Source: Lentzea cavernae
GTDB lineage: Bacteria > Actinomycetota > Actinomycetes > Mycobacteriales > Pseudonocardiaceae
DNA length: 64,000 nucleotides
NCBI RefSeq assembly: GCF_014653695.1
Contig: NZ_BNAR01000016.1
Location: 103,931 to 167,930 of the forward strand
Reading direction: 5' to 3'
Shown: positions 8,506 through 17,600 of the stretch, one piece after another
Layout: every line of letters begins with the position of its first letter
How positions within the stretch are numbered: the stretch's first letter is position 1
Made by a program: the position numbers and the translations under genes
The notes under the pieces: model-generated
The model's input: the letters and a program-made list of their open reading frames with translations, nothing else
Told to the model about the DNA's origin: nothing
Databases searched by the model: none

Positions 8506-9207
8506 ATGGCCACCAATTTCGACCCCGACGCGATCAGGGAGTCGGCCAAGAAGCTCGGTTCGATCATGGACGACATGGCCGCGTTCGAGGCCCTGAAAGC
8601 GAACTGGCCCAACGCCGGCGGTTTCGAGCTGGCGCAGCGGGTCGAGCGCGTCGTCGACGACCGCCGCAACGGTGTCGTCGCGAACGCCGAGCACCTCAAG
8701 ATCGCCCTCGACGACATGCGGTCCACTCTGACCAAGATCGCCGACGACTTCGAGAAGGCGGACGAGGACAACGCCGCGAAGATCAAGGCGAGCATCGGTA
8801 ACATGGCGTCCGAGATGCGCAGCGACATTGCGCGCTTCGACCAGAACACCGAGCAGGACCAGCACAACTTCACGCCCGGCCCGAAGGCGGGCTCCTCCGG
8901 CAGTTCCTCGGACGGCGACGGCTACAACGACGTTCTCTCCAGCGACGACACGGATGTCGAGTCCGCTGAGTCCGCTGAGGACACCGTGACGGAATCCGCG
9001 GAATCCAGTGTGGACACCGACGACGAGAACAACTCCGACGGTGACGGTTACGACGACGTCCTGCCCAGCGACGGCACGCAGTCGTTCGACTCGTCCATGG
9101 AGGACCTGGAGTCTTTGGAGGACAGCGTTTCCGACGAAGAAGTCGAGTCGGACCTCGAGCCGGAGGAGGAGCCCAAGGGCGACTCCGACGGCTACATCGC
9201 CAAGTAG
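8506..9207 (+). CDS. WXG-like protein with acidic disordered tail
   Basis: A 233-residue protein in two parts. Residues 1 to about 120 are helical with a Trp at 34 (KANWPNAGGF), resembling a WXG100-type hairpin followed by a second helix pair. From about 125 to the end the chain is almost entirely Asp, Glu, Ser and Thr and contains two GDGY(N/D)DVL repeats. The ATG at 8506 is preceded by CAGGAG. Position among ESX substrate genes suggests a secreted protein or a chaperone-bound partner. The acidic tail might bind metal or the basic regions of a partner. No enzymatic motif is visible. Confidence 0.8.
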   Translation: MATNFDPDAIRESAKKLGSIMDDMAAFEALKANWPNAGGFELAQRVERVVDDRRNGVVANAEHLKIALDDMRSTLTKIADDFEKADEDNAAKIKASIGNMASEMRSDIARFDQNTEQDQHNFTPGPKAGSSGSSSDGDGYNDVLSSDDTDVESAESAEDTVTESAESSVDTDDENNSDGDGYDDVLPSDGTQSFDSSMEDLESLEDSVSDEEVESDLEPEEEPKGDSDGYIAK

Positions 9208-9231
9208 TCCCCTCTGCCCGACATCGCCCGA

Positions 9232-9247
9232 GGCCCCTTGCGGGGTC
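9232..9247 (+). terminator. Weak hairpin between substrate genes
   Basis: GGCCCC and GGGGTC arms (one G-U pair) with a 4-base loop lie in the 70-base gap before the next gene. Weak terminator or attenuator candidate. Confidence 0.25.
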
Positions 9248-9277
9248 GTCCACCTCGTCTGAAGGAAGTCCAGGGTC

Positions 9278-12200
9278 ATGGCCGATTTCTCCGCTGCGCA
9301 GGTGGTGGGCGCCTACTCGTCCTCCATGCCGCCCATGGTCGCGGACCAGTACGCGACGCTGGAGCAGCTCCAGGGAGTCGCCTCGCAACTGGTCTTCAAC
9401 TCCGACGGGTCCAAGGCCGGACTCGCGCGGAACACGGTCGCCGAGGCCTGGTACGACCTCGGCAACTACTTCGAGGCGGCCGCGAAGAGGCTCGGCGAGG
9501 TGAACGAGAACATCGCCAAGCAGATCAAGGCCGTCAAGGACGTGCTGGAGGGCGACGCGGGCGAGGCGTTCTCCCAGACCGCCACGAAGCTGCTGGACCA
9601 GAGCGAAGAGGTCTACCAGACGCTCACCGGCAAGCAGTACGCGCAGACGATCCACAACATCGGGCACGCGATCCAATCGTTCTCCGGCGGCTGGTGGGAC
9701 ATCATCCAGGCGTCCGACGACAAGCGTGACGCCGCGGCCAAGGCCCTGCAGGTGAAGGCGACCGCGGCCGTCGACGCGGCGGACGACGAGCGTGAAGTGG
9801 TCATCGCGGCCAACCAGCTGACCCAGGACCTGCTGTCCATGAACCGCATCGTCGACGAGATGCTGGTCAAGGACCTGCAGCAGGCCCTGACCTCGCTGGG
9901 CAACCAGTACAGCGCCCGCGGCGGCGACCTGGTCCCGCTCGACGTAGTCGGCAGCACGCCTGCGTCGGCCAGCGCGCCGAACGGCAAGCCGGGAGCGGAC
10001 TCGCTCGACGGAGACGCGCCCACCGAGCAGGAGCAGCAGGCGGCGGACGAGGCCACCGAGGCGATCGACGACCTCAAGGACGGCGGAACGACGGCCGACG
10101 ACGCCTTGAGCGCCGACGACGTGACCGGCGATCAGTCCACAAAAGATGGCGACGCGGCTGACGCACAGGGCCTCGCCGACGCCAAGGACGCCGCGGCGGA
10201 CCTGCTCGGTGGCGCTGACGGCACCGAGACGGCCGCAGGTGATGCGGGCACGGGTGAGTCTGGTGCGGGTGAGTCCGGTACCGGCTCGAGCGACGCGAAC
10301 CTCGCCATCCCGGACCTGGGCGGCGCCGACCTGGGCGGCACGGACGCCGCAGACACCGACTCCGCGAACGGTGAGCCGACCGACGCGCCCGGTGGCACGC
10401 TCGGTGACACAGCGGCGAAGCAGAAGGACGACGCGGGCGACCAGCAGGCACTGGACGCGGCCAAGAAGGCCGCAGGAGACGCGATGGACTCGCTCACGAG
10501 CCCGGACTCCCTGTCCAGTGGCACGGGCAGCGAGTCCGGAACGGGAACCGGCGCCGACGCGGGGGCGGGCACTGGAACGGGGTCCGGTGCCGGCGCTGGT
10601 TCCGCGCCGCCGGACACGGGGTCGGGTACCCCGTCGACCGGCGGCGGCGCGGTCCCGTCGATGCCGACGATGCCATCGATGGGATCTGCGAACCGCAAGA
10701 AGGACGAGGACAAGGCCAAGCGCGATGCCGCACTGGGACAGGCGAAGGACGCGGCCGGCAAGGCGATCGACGATCTGACGAGCCCGTCGGGCCTGCCCGA
10801 GACGTCGTCGGGCGGTCCTTCCGCCGGGGGCGCTCCCGCCGGCGGTGCGCCGGGCGTGCCGCAGACTTCGTCGGACGGTCCTGGCGATGCTGCTCGTGAT
10901 GCCGCTCTGGAGGATGCGAAGCAGGCTGCCGGCAAGGCGATTGACGGCCTGACGAGCCCGTCGGGTCTGCCCGAGACGTCGTCCGGCGGCCCGTCCGGAG
11001 GTGGCGCCGGTGATGCTGCCCGCGATGCCGCTTTGGCGGATGCGAAGCAGGCCGCCGGCAAGGCGATCGGCGACCTGACGAGCCCTTCGAACGTGCCGAA
11101 GACGTCATCCGGCGGCCCCTCCGGTGGCGGCGCGCCGCAGGTCCCGTCGGCCAGCCCAGGGGACGCGGCCCGCGATGCCGCGCTGGAGCAGGCGAAGCAG
11201 GCTGCCGGCAAGGCGATCGGCGACCTGACGAGCCCTTCGGGCGTGCCGGAGACGTCGTCTGGCGGCCCCTCCGGTGGTGGCGCGCCGCAGACCTCCTCGG
11301 CCAGCCCGGGAGATGCGGCCCGCGATGCTGCGCTGGAGCAGGCGAAGCAGGCCGCCGGCAAGGCGATCGACGACCTGACGAACCCGTCCACAGGCAGCTC
11401 ACAGGCGGGCGGTGCTTCGCCGGACGGGTCGTCCTCGGGCGGAGCGTCCCCGTCCACCGGCACCTCGCCGTCGACGGGTGACTCCTCGCAGGCAACCGGC
11501 GACCGGGCCGGCGACGCCGCTCGGGACCAGGCGCTGGAGCAGGCGAAACAGGCCGCGGACAAGGCGATCGGCGACCTGACCAAGCCGTCAGCCGGTCTCG
11601 GCGGCGACGCGGCCGGAACGCACTCCGGCGGCGGTGCGGGGTCGGGTGGTGAGACCGATCCCGAGCAGCAGCGCGTTCTCCAGGAGGCGAAGCACCACGC
11701 CGACAAGGCGATCGACGACCTCCGCTCCGGCACCCAGGACCCGGCGCGCCAGCACGCCTTCGACGAGGCGAAGAAGGCGGCCGACGACGCGATCGACAAG
11801 CTCGTCGACCCCCGGCACCACGCGGCTCTCGAGAACGCGAAGGCCACCGCTGACCGGGTCATCGACCAGCTCGGCTCCGACCAGCCCGGCCTGGACGACG
11901 CGAAGACCGCCGCGCACAAGGCGATCGACTCGCTCGACGACGCGGTCGACCCGTCCGCGCCGGGGCACGACCAGAGCCTCGCGCAGGCACAGCGGGAGGC
12001 GGCCGACGCGATCAACCGCTTGGCCGCGCCGGACGACTCGGCCGCGCGCCAGGAGGAACTCGCCGCTGCCAAGGCGTCCGTGAACGACGCGATCGCCAAG
12101 TCCGACGGCGGTGCGTCCGACGCGATGCACAAGTTCCTCTCGCCGGGCAGCGGGTCTGGCGGCGGAACACCCGCGGCCGGTGGTGGCATGCCGCACCTCG

Positions 12201-12511
12201 GCGGCTCGGCGGGATCGCTCGGCACCGCGGACCTCGGCTCCTCGCAGTCCGTCGCGGGCCAGTTCGACACGGGCGCGACGTCACGCATGGCGGGACCTGT
12301 GACCACCCTGCCGGCCGGGATGGACGGCGCGGCGATGCCGCCCGGCGGCATGCCGATGGGCGGCATGGGGGCGGGTGCGGGCATGGGCGCCGGAGGAGCC
12401 AACGCGGGTGAGAAGGAACGCGAACCGCAGATCTGGCTGCAGGCCGAGGAAGGGGCCTGGGGTGACAACGGTGCCGAGGTCCCGCCGCCCCCGGTCGTGG
12501 GCAGGAGCTGA
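9278..12511 (+). CDS. Large WXG-type ESX protein with helical repeats
   Basis: A 1077-residue protein. The first 210 or so residues are helical (Trp at 58 in EAWYDLGNYFEAAA; GGWWDII near 150), resembling a PPE/WXG-type export domain. From about 230 the chain is Gly/Ser/Thr/Asp-rich. It then carries about 14 copies of a short amphipathic unit of the form LxxAKxAAxxAIxxL, first separated by Pro/Ser/Gly linkers and later stacked directly. The C-terminus is Gly/Met-rich (GGMPMGGMGAGAGMGAGG). No catalytic motif is visible. It may act as a surface or scaffold protein exported by the ESX system. The next gene starts 2 bases after its stop, so the two are coupled. Confidence 0.85.
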   Translation: MADFSAAQVVGAYSSSMPPMVADQYATLEQLQGVASQLVFNSDGSKAGLARNTVAEAWYDLGNYFEAAAKRLGEVNENIAKQIKAVKDVLEGDAGEAFSQTATKLLDQSEEVYQTLTGKQYAQTIHNIGHAIQSFSGGWWDIIQASDDKRDAAAKALQVKATAAVDAADDEREVVIAANQLTQDLLSMNRIVDEMLVKDLQQALTSLGNQYSARGGDLVPLDVVGSTPASASAPNGKPGADSLDGDAPTEQEQQAADEATEAIDDLKDGGTTADDALSADDVTGDQSTKDGDAADAQGLADAKDAAADLLGGADGTETAAGDAGTGESGAGESGTGSSDANLAIPDLGGADLGGTDAADTDSANGEPTDAPGGTLGDTAAKQKDDAGDQQALDAAKKAAGDAMDSLTSPDSLSSGTGSESGTGTGADAGAGTGTGSGAGAGSAPPDTGSGTPSTGGGAVPSMPTMPSMGSANRKKDEDKAKRDAALGQAKDAAGKAIDDLTSPSGLPETSSGGPSAGGAPAGGAPGVPQTSSDGPGDAARDAALEDAKQAAGKAIDGLTSPSGLPETSSGGPSGGGAGDAARDAALADAKQAAGKAIGDLTSPSNVPKTSSGGPSGGGAPQVPSASPGDAARDAALEQAKQAAGKAIGDLTSPSGVPETSSGGPSGGGAPQTSSASPGDAARDAALEQAKQAAGKAIDDLTNPSTGSSQAGGASPDGSSSGGASPSTGTSPSTGDSSQATGDRAGDAARDQALEQAKQAADKAIGDLTKPSAGLGGDAAGTHSGGGAGSGGETDPEQQRVLQEAKHHADKAIDDLRSGTQDPARQHAFDEAKKAADDAIDKLVDPRHHAALENAKATADRVIDQLGSDQPGLDDAKTAAHKAIDSLDDAVDPSAPGHDQSLAQAQREAADAINRLAAPDDSAARQEELAAAKASVNDAIAKSDGGASDAMHKFLSPGSGSGGGTPAAGGGMPHLGGSAGSLGTADLGSSQSVAGQFDTGATSRMAGPVTTLPAGMDGAAMPPGGMPMGGMGAGAGMGAGGANAGEKEREPQIWLQAEEGAWGDNGAEVPPPPVVGRS
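10165..12120 (+). repeat. Tandem helical-repeat coding region
   Basis: About 14 in-frame copies of a unit whose core is AK(Q/D/K)AA(G/D)KAI(D/G)DL. Copies between about 10883 and 11590 are close to identical at base level and share Pro/Ser/Gly linkers such as SSGGPSGGG. Later copies (11660-12120) are shorter, lack linkers and have diverged. This suggests recent expansion of the central copies, and copy number may vary between strains. Confidence 0.85.
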
Positions 12512-12513
12512 CC

Positions 12514-13833
12514 ATGACCCACGTCCTCGACGACGCCGCGCTCGCGACCCTGAACTTCGACCAGCTCGCTCAACTGGTCAACGAGGTGAGTCCGGACGTC
12601 TTCTACGCCCGTGCGGCGGCCTTCGACGCCGCCGTCGCCCGGCTGGAAGCGGTGAGGGACGGCATACGGCGTGAGGCGCGCGCCATCTCCGACTCGTGGC
12701 AGGGGCGGGTCGCGAACTCGTTCGACGACACCGCCCGCGAGGTCGACGGCACCGTCGACAGGCTGTTGCAGTCGATGACCTCGCCCGGCTACGGCACGGT
12801 GATGCGCCACGCCGGCGACGCGCTCTCCGAAGCACAGCGCCGGATCCGCGACCTCAGGGCGCAGGGCGTCCACGACCAGCAGGCCGCGCTGCGCGTCCTG
12901 CACGACCTCGGCACGACCTACCGGCACTGCGGCGACTCCATGCCGGGCCAGCCGAACCTGACGCGGTTGTCGCCCTCCGGCGCCGTTCCGCGCGGCGGAG
13001 GCGGAACCGGCGGGGTGGCGCAGCAAACGCGGCACGCCGACTCCGGTTCGGGTGCAGGGCCTTTCGCCGAGGCGGGCCCGATGCCGTTCGCCGGAACGAG
13101 CGCGATGCCGTTGGCCGGTGCGAGCCCGACCGCTTTCGCCGCCGCAGGGCATTGGTCCGGCGGTCGTGCCGGGGCCGCACCGGAAGTTCGTGGCAAGCAA
13201 GGTGTTGCGGGGGAGGCCTCGTGCGCGGGACACGCGGCTCCTGTGATCGGAGGCATCTTCGCCGCCGCGATGCCGAAGGAGGCGGGAATCTCGCCGGTGC
13301 TCGGAAAGCGGGCGGCGGTGAGTCCACCGGCGGTCGACGCACCGCGAGCCGGGGGAGTGCTCGGTCGCGGCATACCCGCCCTCGGCCGAACCGTCTCGGC
13401 GCGAGGCCGTGACCAGCGGGACGCGGCGAAGAACACCGCCGAGTCCGAAGCGCGGCCTGTCACCGTTTCGCGTGACACGCCGACTTCGGTCGCACAGGTG
13501 CCCGCCACAGCATCCGCGACGGCGTCGGCACCTGCCGCGCCACCGCGTTCCGCCGGCGGCGCGGCCTCGTTCGCGACTGAGAGCCCGGTGGTGCCGGTCC
13601 CCGTCGAACGGACCGCACAGGCGGTCACCTCCGAAAGCACACCACCTCCTTTCCTGCCAGGGCATGCGGGTCAGGGAGCGGGTGCGTTCGGGCGGGGCAC
13701 GACAGGACAGGTCGACGAGGCGACCGACCGCGATCCCGAGCTGCCGATCAGCGCGGACCGCGACCTCTGGTCACCCGCCGGCGCCGGGGCGGCCGTACTC
13801 GGCAGGCGCCAAGAACACGGACGAGGGAACTGA
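12514..13833 (+). CDS. WXG-domain protein with long Ala/Pro/Gly-rich tail
   Basis: A 439-residue protein. Residues 1 to about 150 are helical with a proper W62-Q63-G64 hinge (ISDSWQGRVANSF), so this is a WXG100-type domain extended by extra helices, reminiscent of PPE or EspB-like proteins. From about 155 on, the chain is Ala/Pro/Gly/Thr-rich and low in complexity, with no recognisable domain. The ATG lies 2 bases after the upstream stop, within the AGGAGCTGACC context. Likely an ESX-exported protein; the partner is unknown. Confidence 0.82.
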   Translation: MTHVLDDAALATLNFDQLAQLVNEVSPDVFYARAAAFDAAVARLEAVRDGIRREARAISDSWQGRVANSFDDTAREVDGTVDRLLQSMTSPGYGTVMRHAGDALSEAQRRIRDLRAQGVHDQQAALRVLHDLGTTYRHCGDSMPGQPNLTRLSPSGAVPRGGGGTGGVAQQTRHADSGSGAGPFAEAGPMPFAGTSAMPLAGASPTAFAAAGHWSGGRAGAAPEVRGKQGVAGEASCAGHAAPVIGGIFAAAMPKEAGISPVLGKRAAVSPPAVDAPRAGGVLGRGIPALGRTVSARGRDQRDAAKNTAESEARPVTVSRDTPTSVAQVPATASATASAPAAPPRSAGGAASFATESPVVPVPVERTAQAVTSESTPPPFLPGHAGQGAGAFGRGTTGQVDEATDRDPELPISADRDLWSPAGAGAAVLGRRQEHGRGN

Positions 13834-13834
13834 C

Positions 13835-14266
13835 ATGACGCTCGGATACAACGAGTCCTTCAACCACGACTCGGGCATCGAGGAGGCGCTGGCTTCACTG
13901 GACGCCGAGCGCCGCAAGCTGAGCCGCCTCAGCGAGATGTGGAAGGACGGCGAGACGAAGGTCAGGGCGAAGGACAACTCGCTGGAGATGACCTTCGACG
14001 GCCGCGGTGAGCTGACCGGGATCTCGTTCAACGAAGCCAAGTACCGGCTGCTGGCACCGACTCAGCTGGCCGAGGTCCTCAAGGAGACGCTGCAGCGCGG
14101 CCGCGCCCAGAGCATCGAGAAGATGACCGAGATCATGGGGTCCACCAGTCCCGGAGGCGTCGACCTGGCCGGCCTCGCGGGCGGCAAGACGGACCCGCAG
14201 GACGTTCTCGAAGCGCTCATCGGCCCGCTGCTCGGCGGTTTCGGCACGCGCAGGGCGGAAGGCTGA
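13835..14266 (+). CDS. YbaB/EbfC-like protein (EspL-type)
   Basis: A 143-residue protein with an N-terminal helix, the strand pattern VRAKDNSLEMTFDGRGELTGISF and a long C-terminal helix. This order is that of the YbaB/EbfC nucleoid-associated fold. In mycobacterial ESX loci such proteins (EspL and relatives) stabilise substrates rather than bind DNA. The ATG at 13835 overlaps the upstream TGACATG context and is one base past that stop, so it is translated with its neighbours. A chaperone role for the WXG-type proteins on either side is inferred. Confidence 0.8.
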   Translation: MTLGYNESFNHDSGIEEALASLDAERRKLSRLSEMWKDGETKVRAKDNSLEMTFDGRGELTGISFNEAKYRLLAPTQLAEVLKETLQRGRAQSIEKMTEIMGSTSPGGVDLAGLAGGKTDPQDVLEALIGPLLGGFGTRRAEG

Positions 14267-14268
14267 CC

Positions 14269-14607
14269 ATGGCGGAGAACTTCTACCTCGACCCGGAAGG
14301 CCTCTCCTCGGCCACGTCGAAACTCCGCAGCGCCGGCGATGCCCTGTCGAGAGCGCTCGACGAGCTCACCCGCAAGGTGGCGGAGAACGACGGCTGCTGG
14401 GGCAACGACCAGATCGGCGATGCGTTCGCGAAGAACTACGTCCAGAAGGCCAAGGACCTCCAGGACGGCGCTGCGGGAGCCCGTGACGGTGCACTGCAGA
14501 TGGCCGACCTGCTCCAGCAGGCGGGCACCGCGTTCCAGGACCTGGACCGCGACTCGGCCCGCAAGCTCGACCAGTCGATGAGCGAGTCCTTCGCGCAGTC
14601 CGAGTGA
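14269..14607 (+). CDS. WXG100-like protein
   Basis: A 112-residue protein, mostly helical, with a hinge CWGNDQIGDAF at residues 43-53 (W44-G45, not a strict WXG). Size and hinge position fit the WXG100 superfamily, and EspC/YukE-like proteins are similar. It starts 2 bases after the YbaB-like gene and lies 30 bases before the giant gene. It may be the folding or export partner of the WXG-like N-terminal module of the giant. Confidence 0.85.
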   Translation: MAENFYLDPEGLSSATSKLRSAGDALSRALDELTRKVAENDGCWGNDQIGDAFAKNYVQKAKDLQDGAAGARDGALQMADLLQQAGTAFQDLDRDSARKLDQSMSESFAQSE

Positions 14608-14637
14608 ACACCAGCAGTGTGAAAGGGTTCTGACCAA

Positions 14638-17600
14638 GTGAGCGGCGCGGACGGTACCACCCATCTGCCTCCTGCGTTGCAGAAGTTCTTCCAGGTCGTG
14701 CTGGGCATGGAATGGCCTGAGGCGGACGAGGGCGGTCTGCGCGAGCTGCGCGGGGCGTGGTCGTCGGCCGCGTCGGCGGCAGAGGAGTTCGCCGAGTCGG
14801 TGGGCGTGGACGCCACCGTGCTGGCCGAGGCGTTGCACGGCGCGCTGGGCGATCAGGTCGCCGGGTATCTGCGTGGCGACGTCGTCGCCGGGGTGGGCGA
14901 CCTGGTCTCCGCCATGCGGGAGTTGTCGCACGCGGCGGAGACGGCGGCGGCGGACGTCCAGAAGGCCAAGATCATGCTGATCGCGATGGCGGCGTTGGCG
15001 TTGGCGACGGTGATCTCGTTGCTGTACTCGCTGATCTTCTCGTTCATGATCCCGGCGGTGGAGGCGGCCGCGCAGGTCGGCCTGCGGCTGGTGCTGCGCG
15101 AACTGGCGGCGAAGATCGCGTCGTTGTCGGTGCGCGGGGTCGGTGTGGCGACGGCGAAGCTGGGTGTGGACGCGGCCAAGTGGGGTGCGTTCGGTGGTGC
15201 GTTCATGGGCGGGCTGGACGGCGGGATCCAGCTCGGGCAGATCGCCGCGGGCCGGCGGCACGGCTTCGACTGGGAGTCGTTGAAGGGCTCCGTGATCGGC
15301 GGCGTCATCGGCGGCGCTGTGGGTGGTGTGGCGCACGGGTTGTCGCGCGGTGTCGTGTCCGGGCTGTCCGCGGAGGTGCGTGGCAGGGTGTCCGGTTCGG
15401 TGCGGGCGTTGGGGCACTTCGGTTACGCGTCGGCGCAGGTGGCTTCAGCGGGGTTGAGCAACCCGTTGATCAACGTTGCCACCGGGATGCGCGGCAACGT
15501 CTGGGACGGCATCATCGGCGCCGCGTCTCGTGCTGACGGTGTGCGGGCCGGTGGCGGTGGCGTTGCTGACCTGAAGGTCCCAGACTTCAAGATCCCATCG
15601 ATCACCGCCTTCGACGGTCTGCCCGCCTACCGCGACCTCCTCCCGGACGGGGGAGAGGTCGCTGAGAGCGAAAGCAAGTCCGAAAAGGACGCGGACGAGG
15701 TGTTGTCTGCTCACTCGGTCGCGGACCCGGCCCGGCCGTCCGATGCAGGGGAGCCTGTGGGAGACGGCGAGCTTCAGACAGACCGTGCTGAACCTGCTGC
15801 GGCCGGTGACGCCACCAGCTTGAGCGCGACAGACGTTTCGGCCAAGGACGCGGACGACGCGGACAAGTCCAAGCAGGACAACGCCTCCGAGTCGCACGCA
15901 GTGCCGACCGCCCTCCCCGCCGCGCCGGACGTGACCAGTGCACCGGCATCGACTGCCACCGGATTCGCGTCGGGACGGGAGTGGGCGGACGTCAGGGACG
16001 CCGTCACACCCACACGGCACGCCGCCGAACGCTTCGAGGCCGTCCGCGACCCCAAGATCGAGCACGGTCAGATCGAAGGCCGCATCACGCAGATCCGGTT
16101 CGACCTCCGCCGTGCCACCTTCACCGGTGAGGACGGCACGGTGCACACCATCAGGGAGGCGACCGCTCCCATCTCGCTCCGCGCGAAGGACCCGACTGCG
16201 GCGGCTGCTTATGCCGCGCGGGTCCAGGGCTTGCTCGACACCCACTTCAACCACCGTCATCGGTACTCCAACGGCGACCAGGCCCATTTCAGCGTCTCCC
16301 ACACGCCGGACAACGGTGAGCACTGGAGTTCCAACCCGCACGACGCCGTGCCGATCACGTTGAGCAGCAACGGCGACGCGCGCACCGACCAGCTCACCTG
16401 GCACGTCGACAGACCCGAGCACGCCGTGCACGAGGTCTTCCACTTCTTCGGCCTCGCCGACACCCATGCCGATTCGCAAAGGCCCGCGCTCCTGGGCAGG
16501 GCCGACGAACCCGGGATCATGGGGGCCGCGGCGGGGCTGGAACTCGGTGCCCACAACCTCGAGGCCCTCGACGGCGCCACCTCGGCCACCCACACCGGTC
16601 ACCCCGCCCCGGACGTCGTCACCTACCCGAGCCCGCCGGAGCACGAGCTCCACGGCCCTGTCAACGCACCGGCGACGCAGGTGCCGCGCACCGCGCCCGA
16701 TCCGGCAGCCGTCCAGTTGGCCGTGAGGGCGAAGATCGACCTGCCGCTGGTGTTCGGCAAGCCGGAGTTCGGGCCGGTCCGCGCGGCTCTGGGGCAGATG
16801 TTCACGGCCTCGGGCAAGGACGGGAAGTGGGTGTCCGAGCAGTACGCGGACCGGGTGCTGCTGGTCCTGGCCGACACCCTCAACGGTGTTCGCAGGATCT
16901 ACGACGACGCGTTCGACGTGCGGGTGCAGGTGGTCGCGATCGGACCGGCGAGGGACACCAGGGCCGGGAGCGCCGACTTCGGCTCGACGCACACGGCGGA
17001 GTCGGCCACGCGGTCGGCGAAGGAGGTCGAGCGGACGCCGGTCGACCCGTCGAAGATGCTCGACGTCCCGGCCGGACCGGTCACGGTGTCCGGGCGGGTC
17101 GCCGGGATCGGCGCGAAGTCGAGCAGCGGCGCCGCGGTGCGGAAGGCGGAAGGGCTGCGGATCGACGCGCATCGGGAGACCGAGACGGTCGAGTCCGTGC
17201 ACGAGGTCGTCCACCGGATCACGGTGGAACCACGTGGGCGCAGGCTTTCGCGCCGGGGTCGGCACACGGCGCCGGAGATCCGTGACGTGCCGGTGACGAT
17301 GACCCTCGCGTGGCCCAAGCGGATCGACCCCGCGCTGCAGAGCCCGCGGTCGGTGTCGAGCAGCTACGCGGAGATCGAGCCGGGCTCGTCCCCGGCCGAC
17401 CGGCAGCAGGCGTACGCGAGGTTCGAACGCGAGCGCAGGGCGATCAAACAGGTCGTGCTGGCGGGGATCGGCGACGTCTTCGACCGCGTCAAGGACGGAC
17501 TGCGCCTCGACCTCGCCGATCCGGAGACCGCGCGGTTGCGGTCGTGGCTCGACTCGCTCGGCCCCGAGCACGGGCGCGACATCGTCACGGGCGGGCTCGT

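Noticed and set aside
10132..13665. Long open frame on the minus strand opposite the repeat protein (about 1177 codons)
   Set aside because: Mirror of the repeat region; its own apparent repeats derive from the sense-strand repeats.
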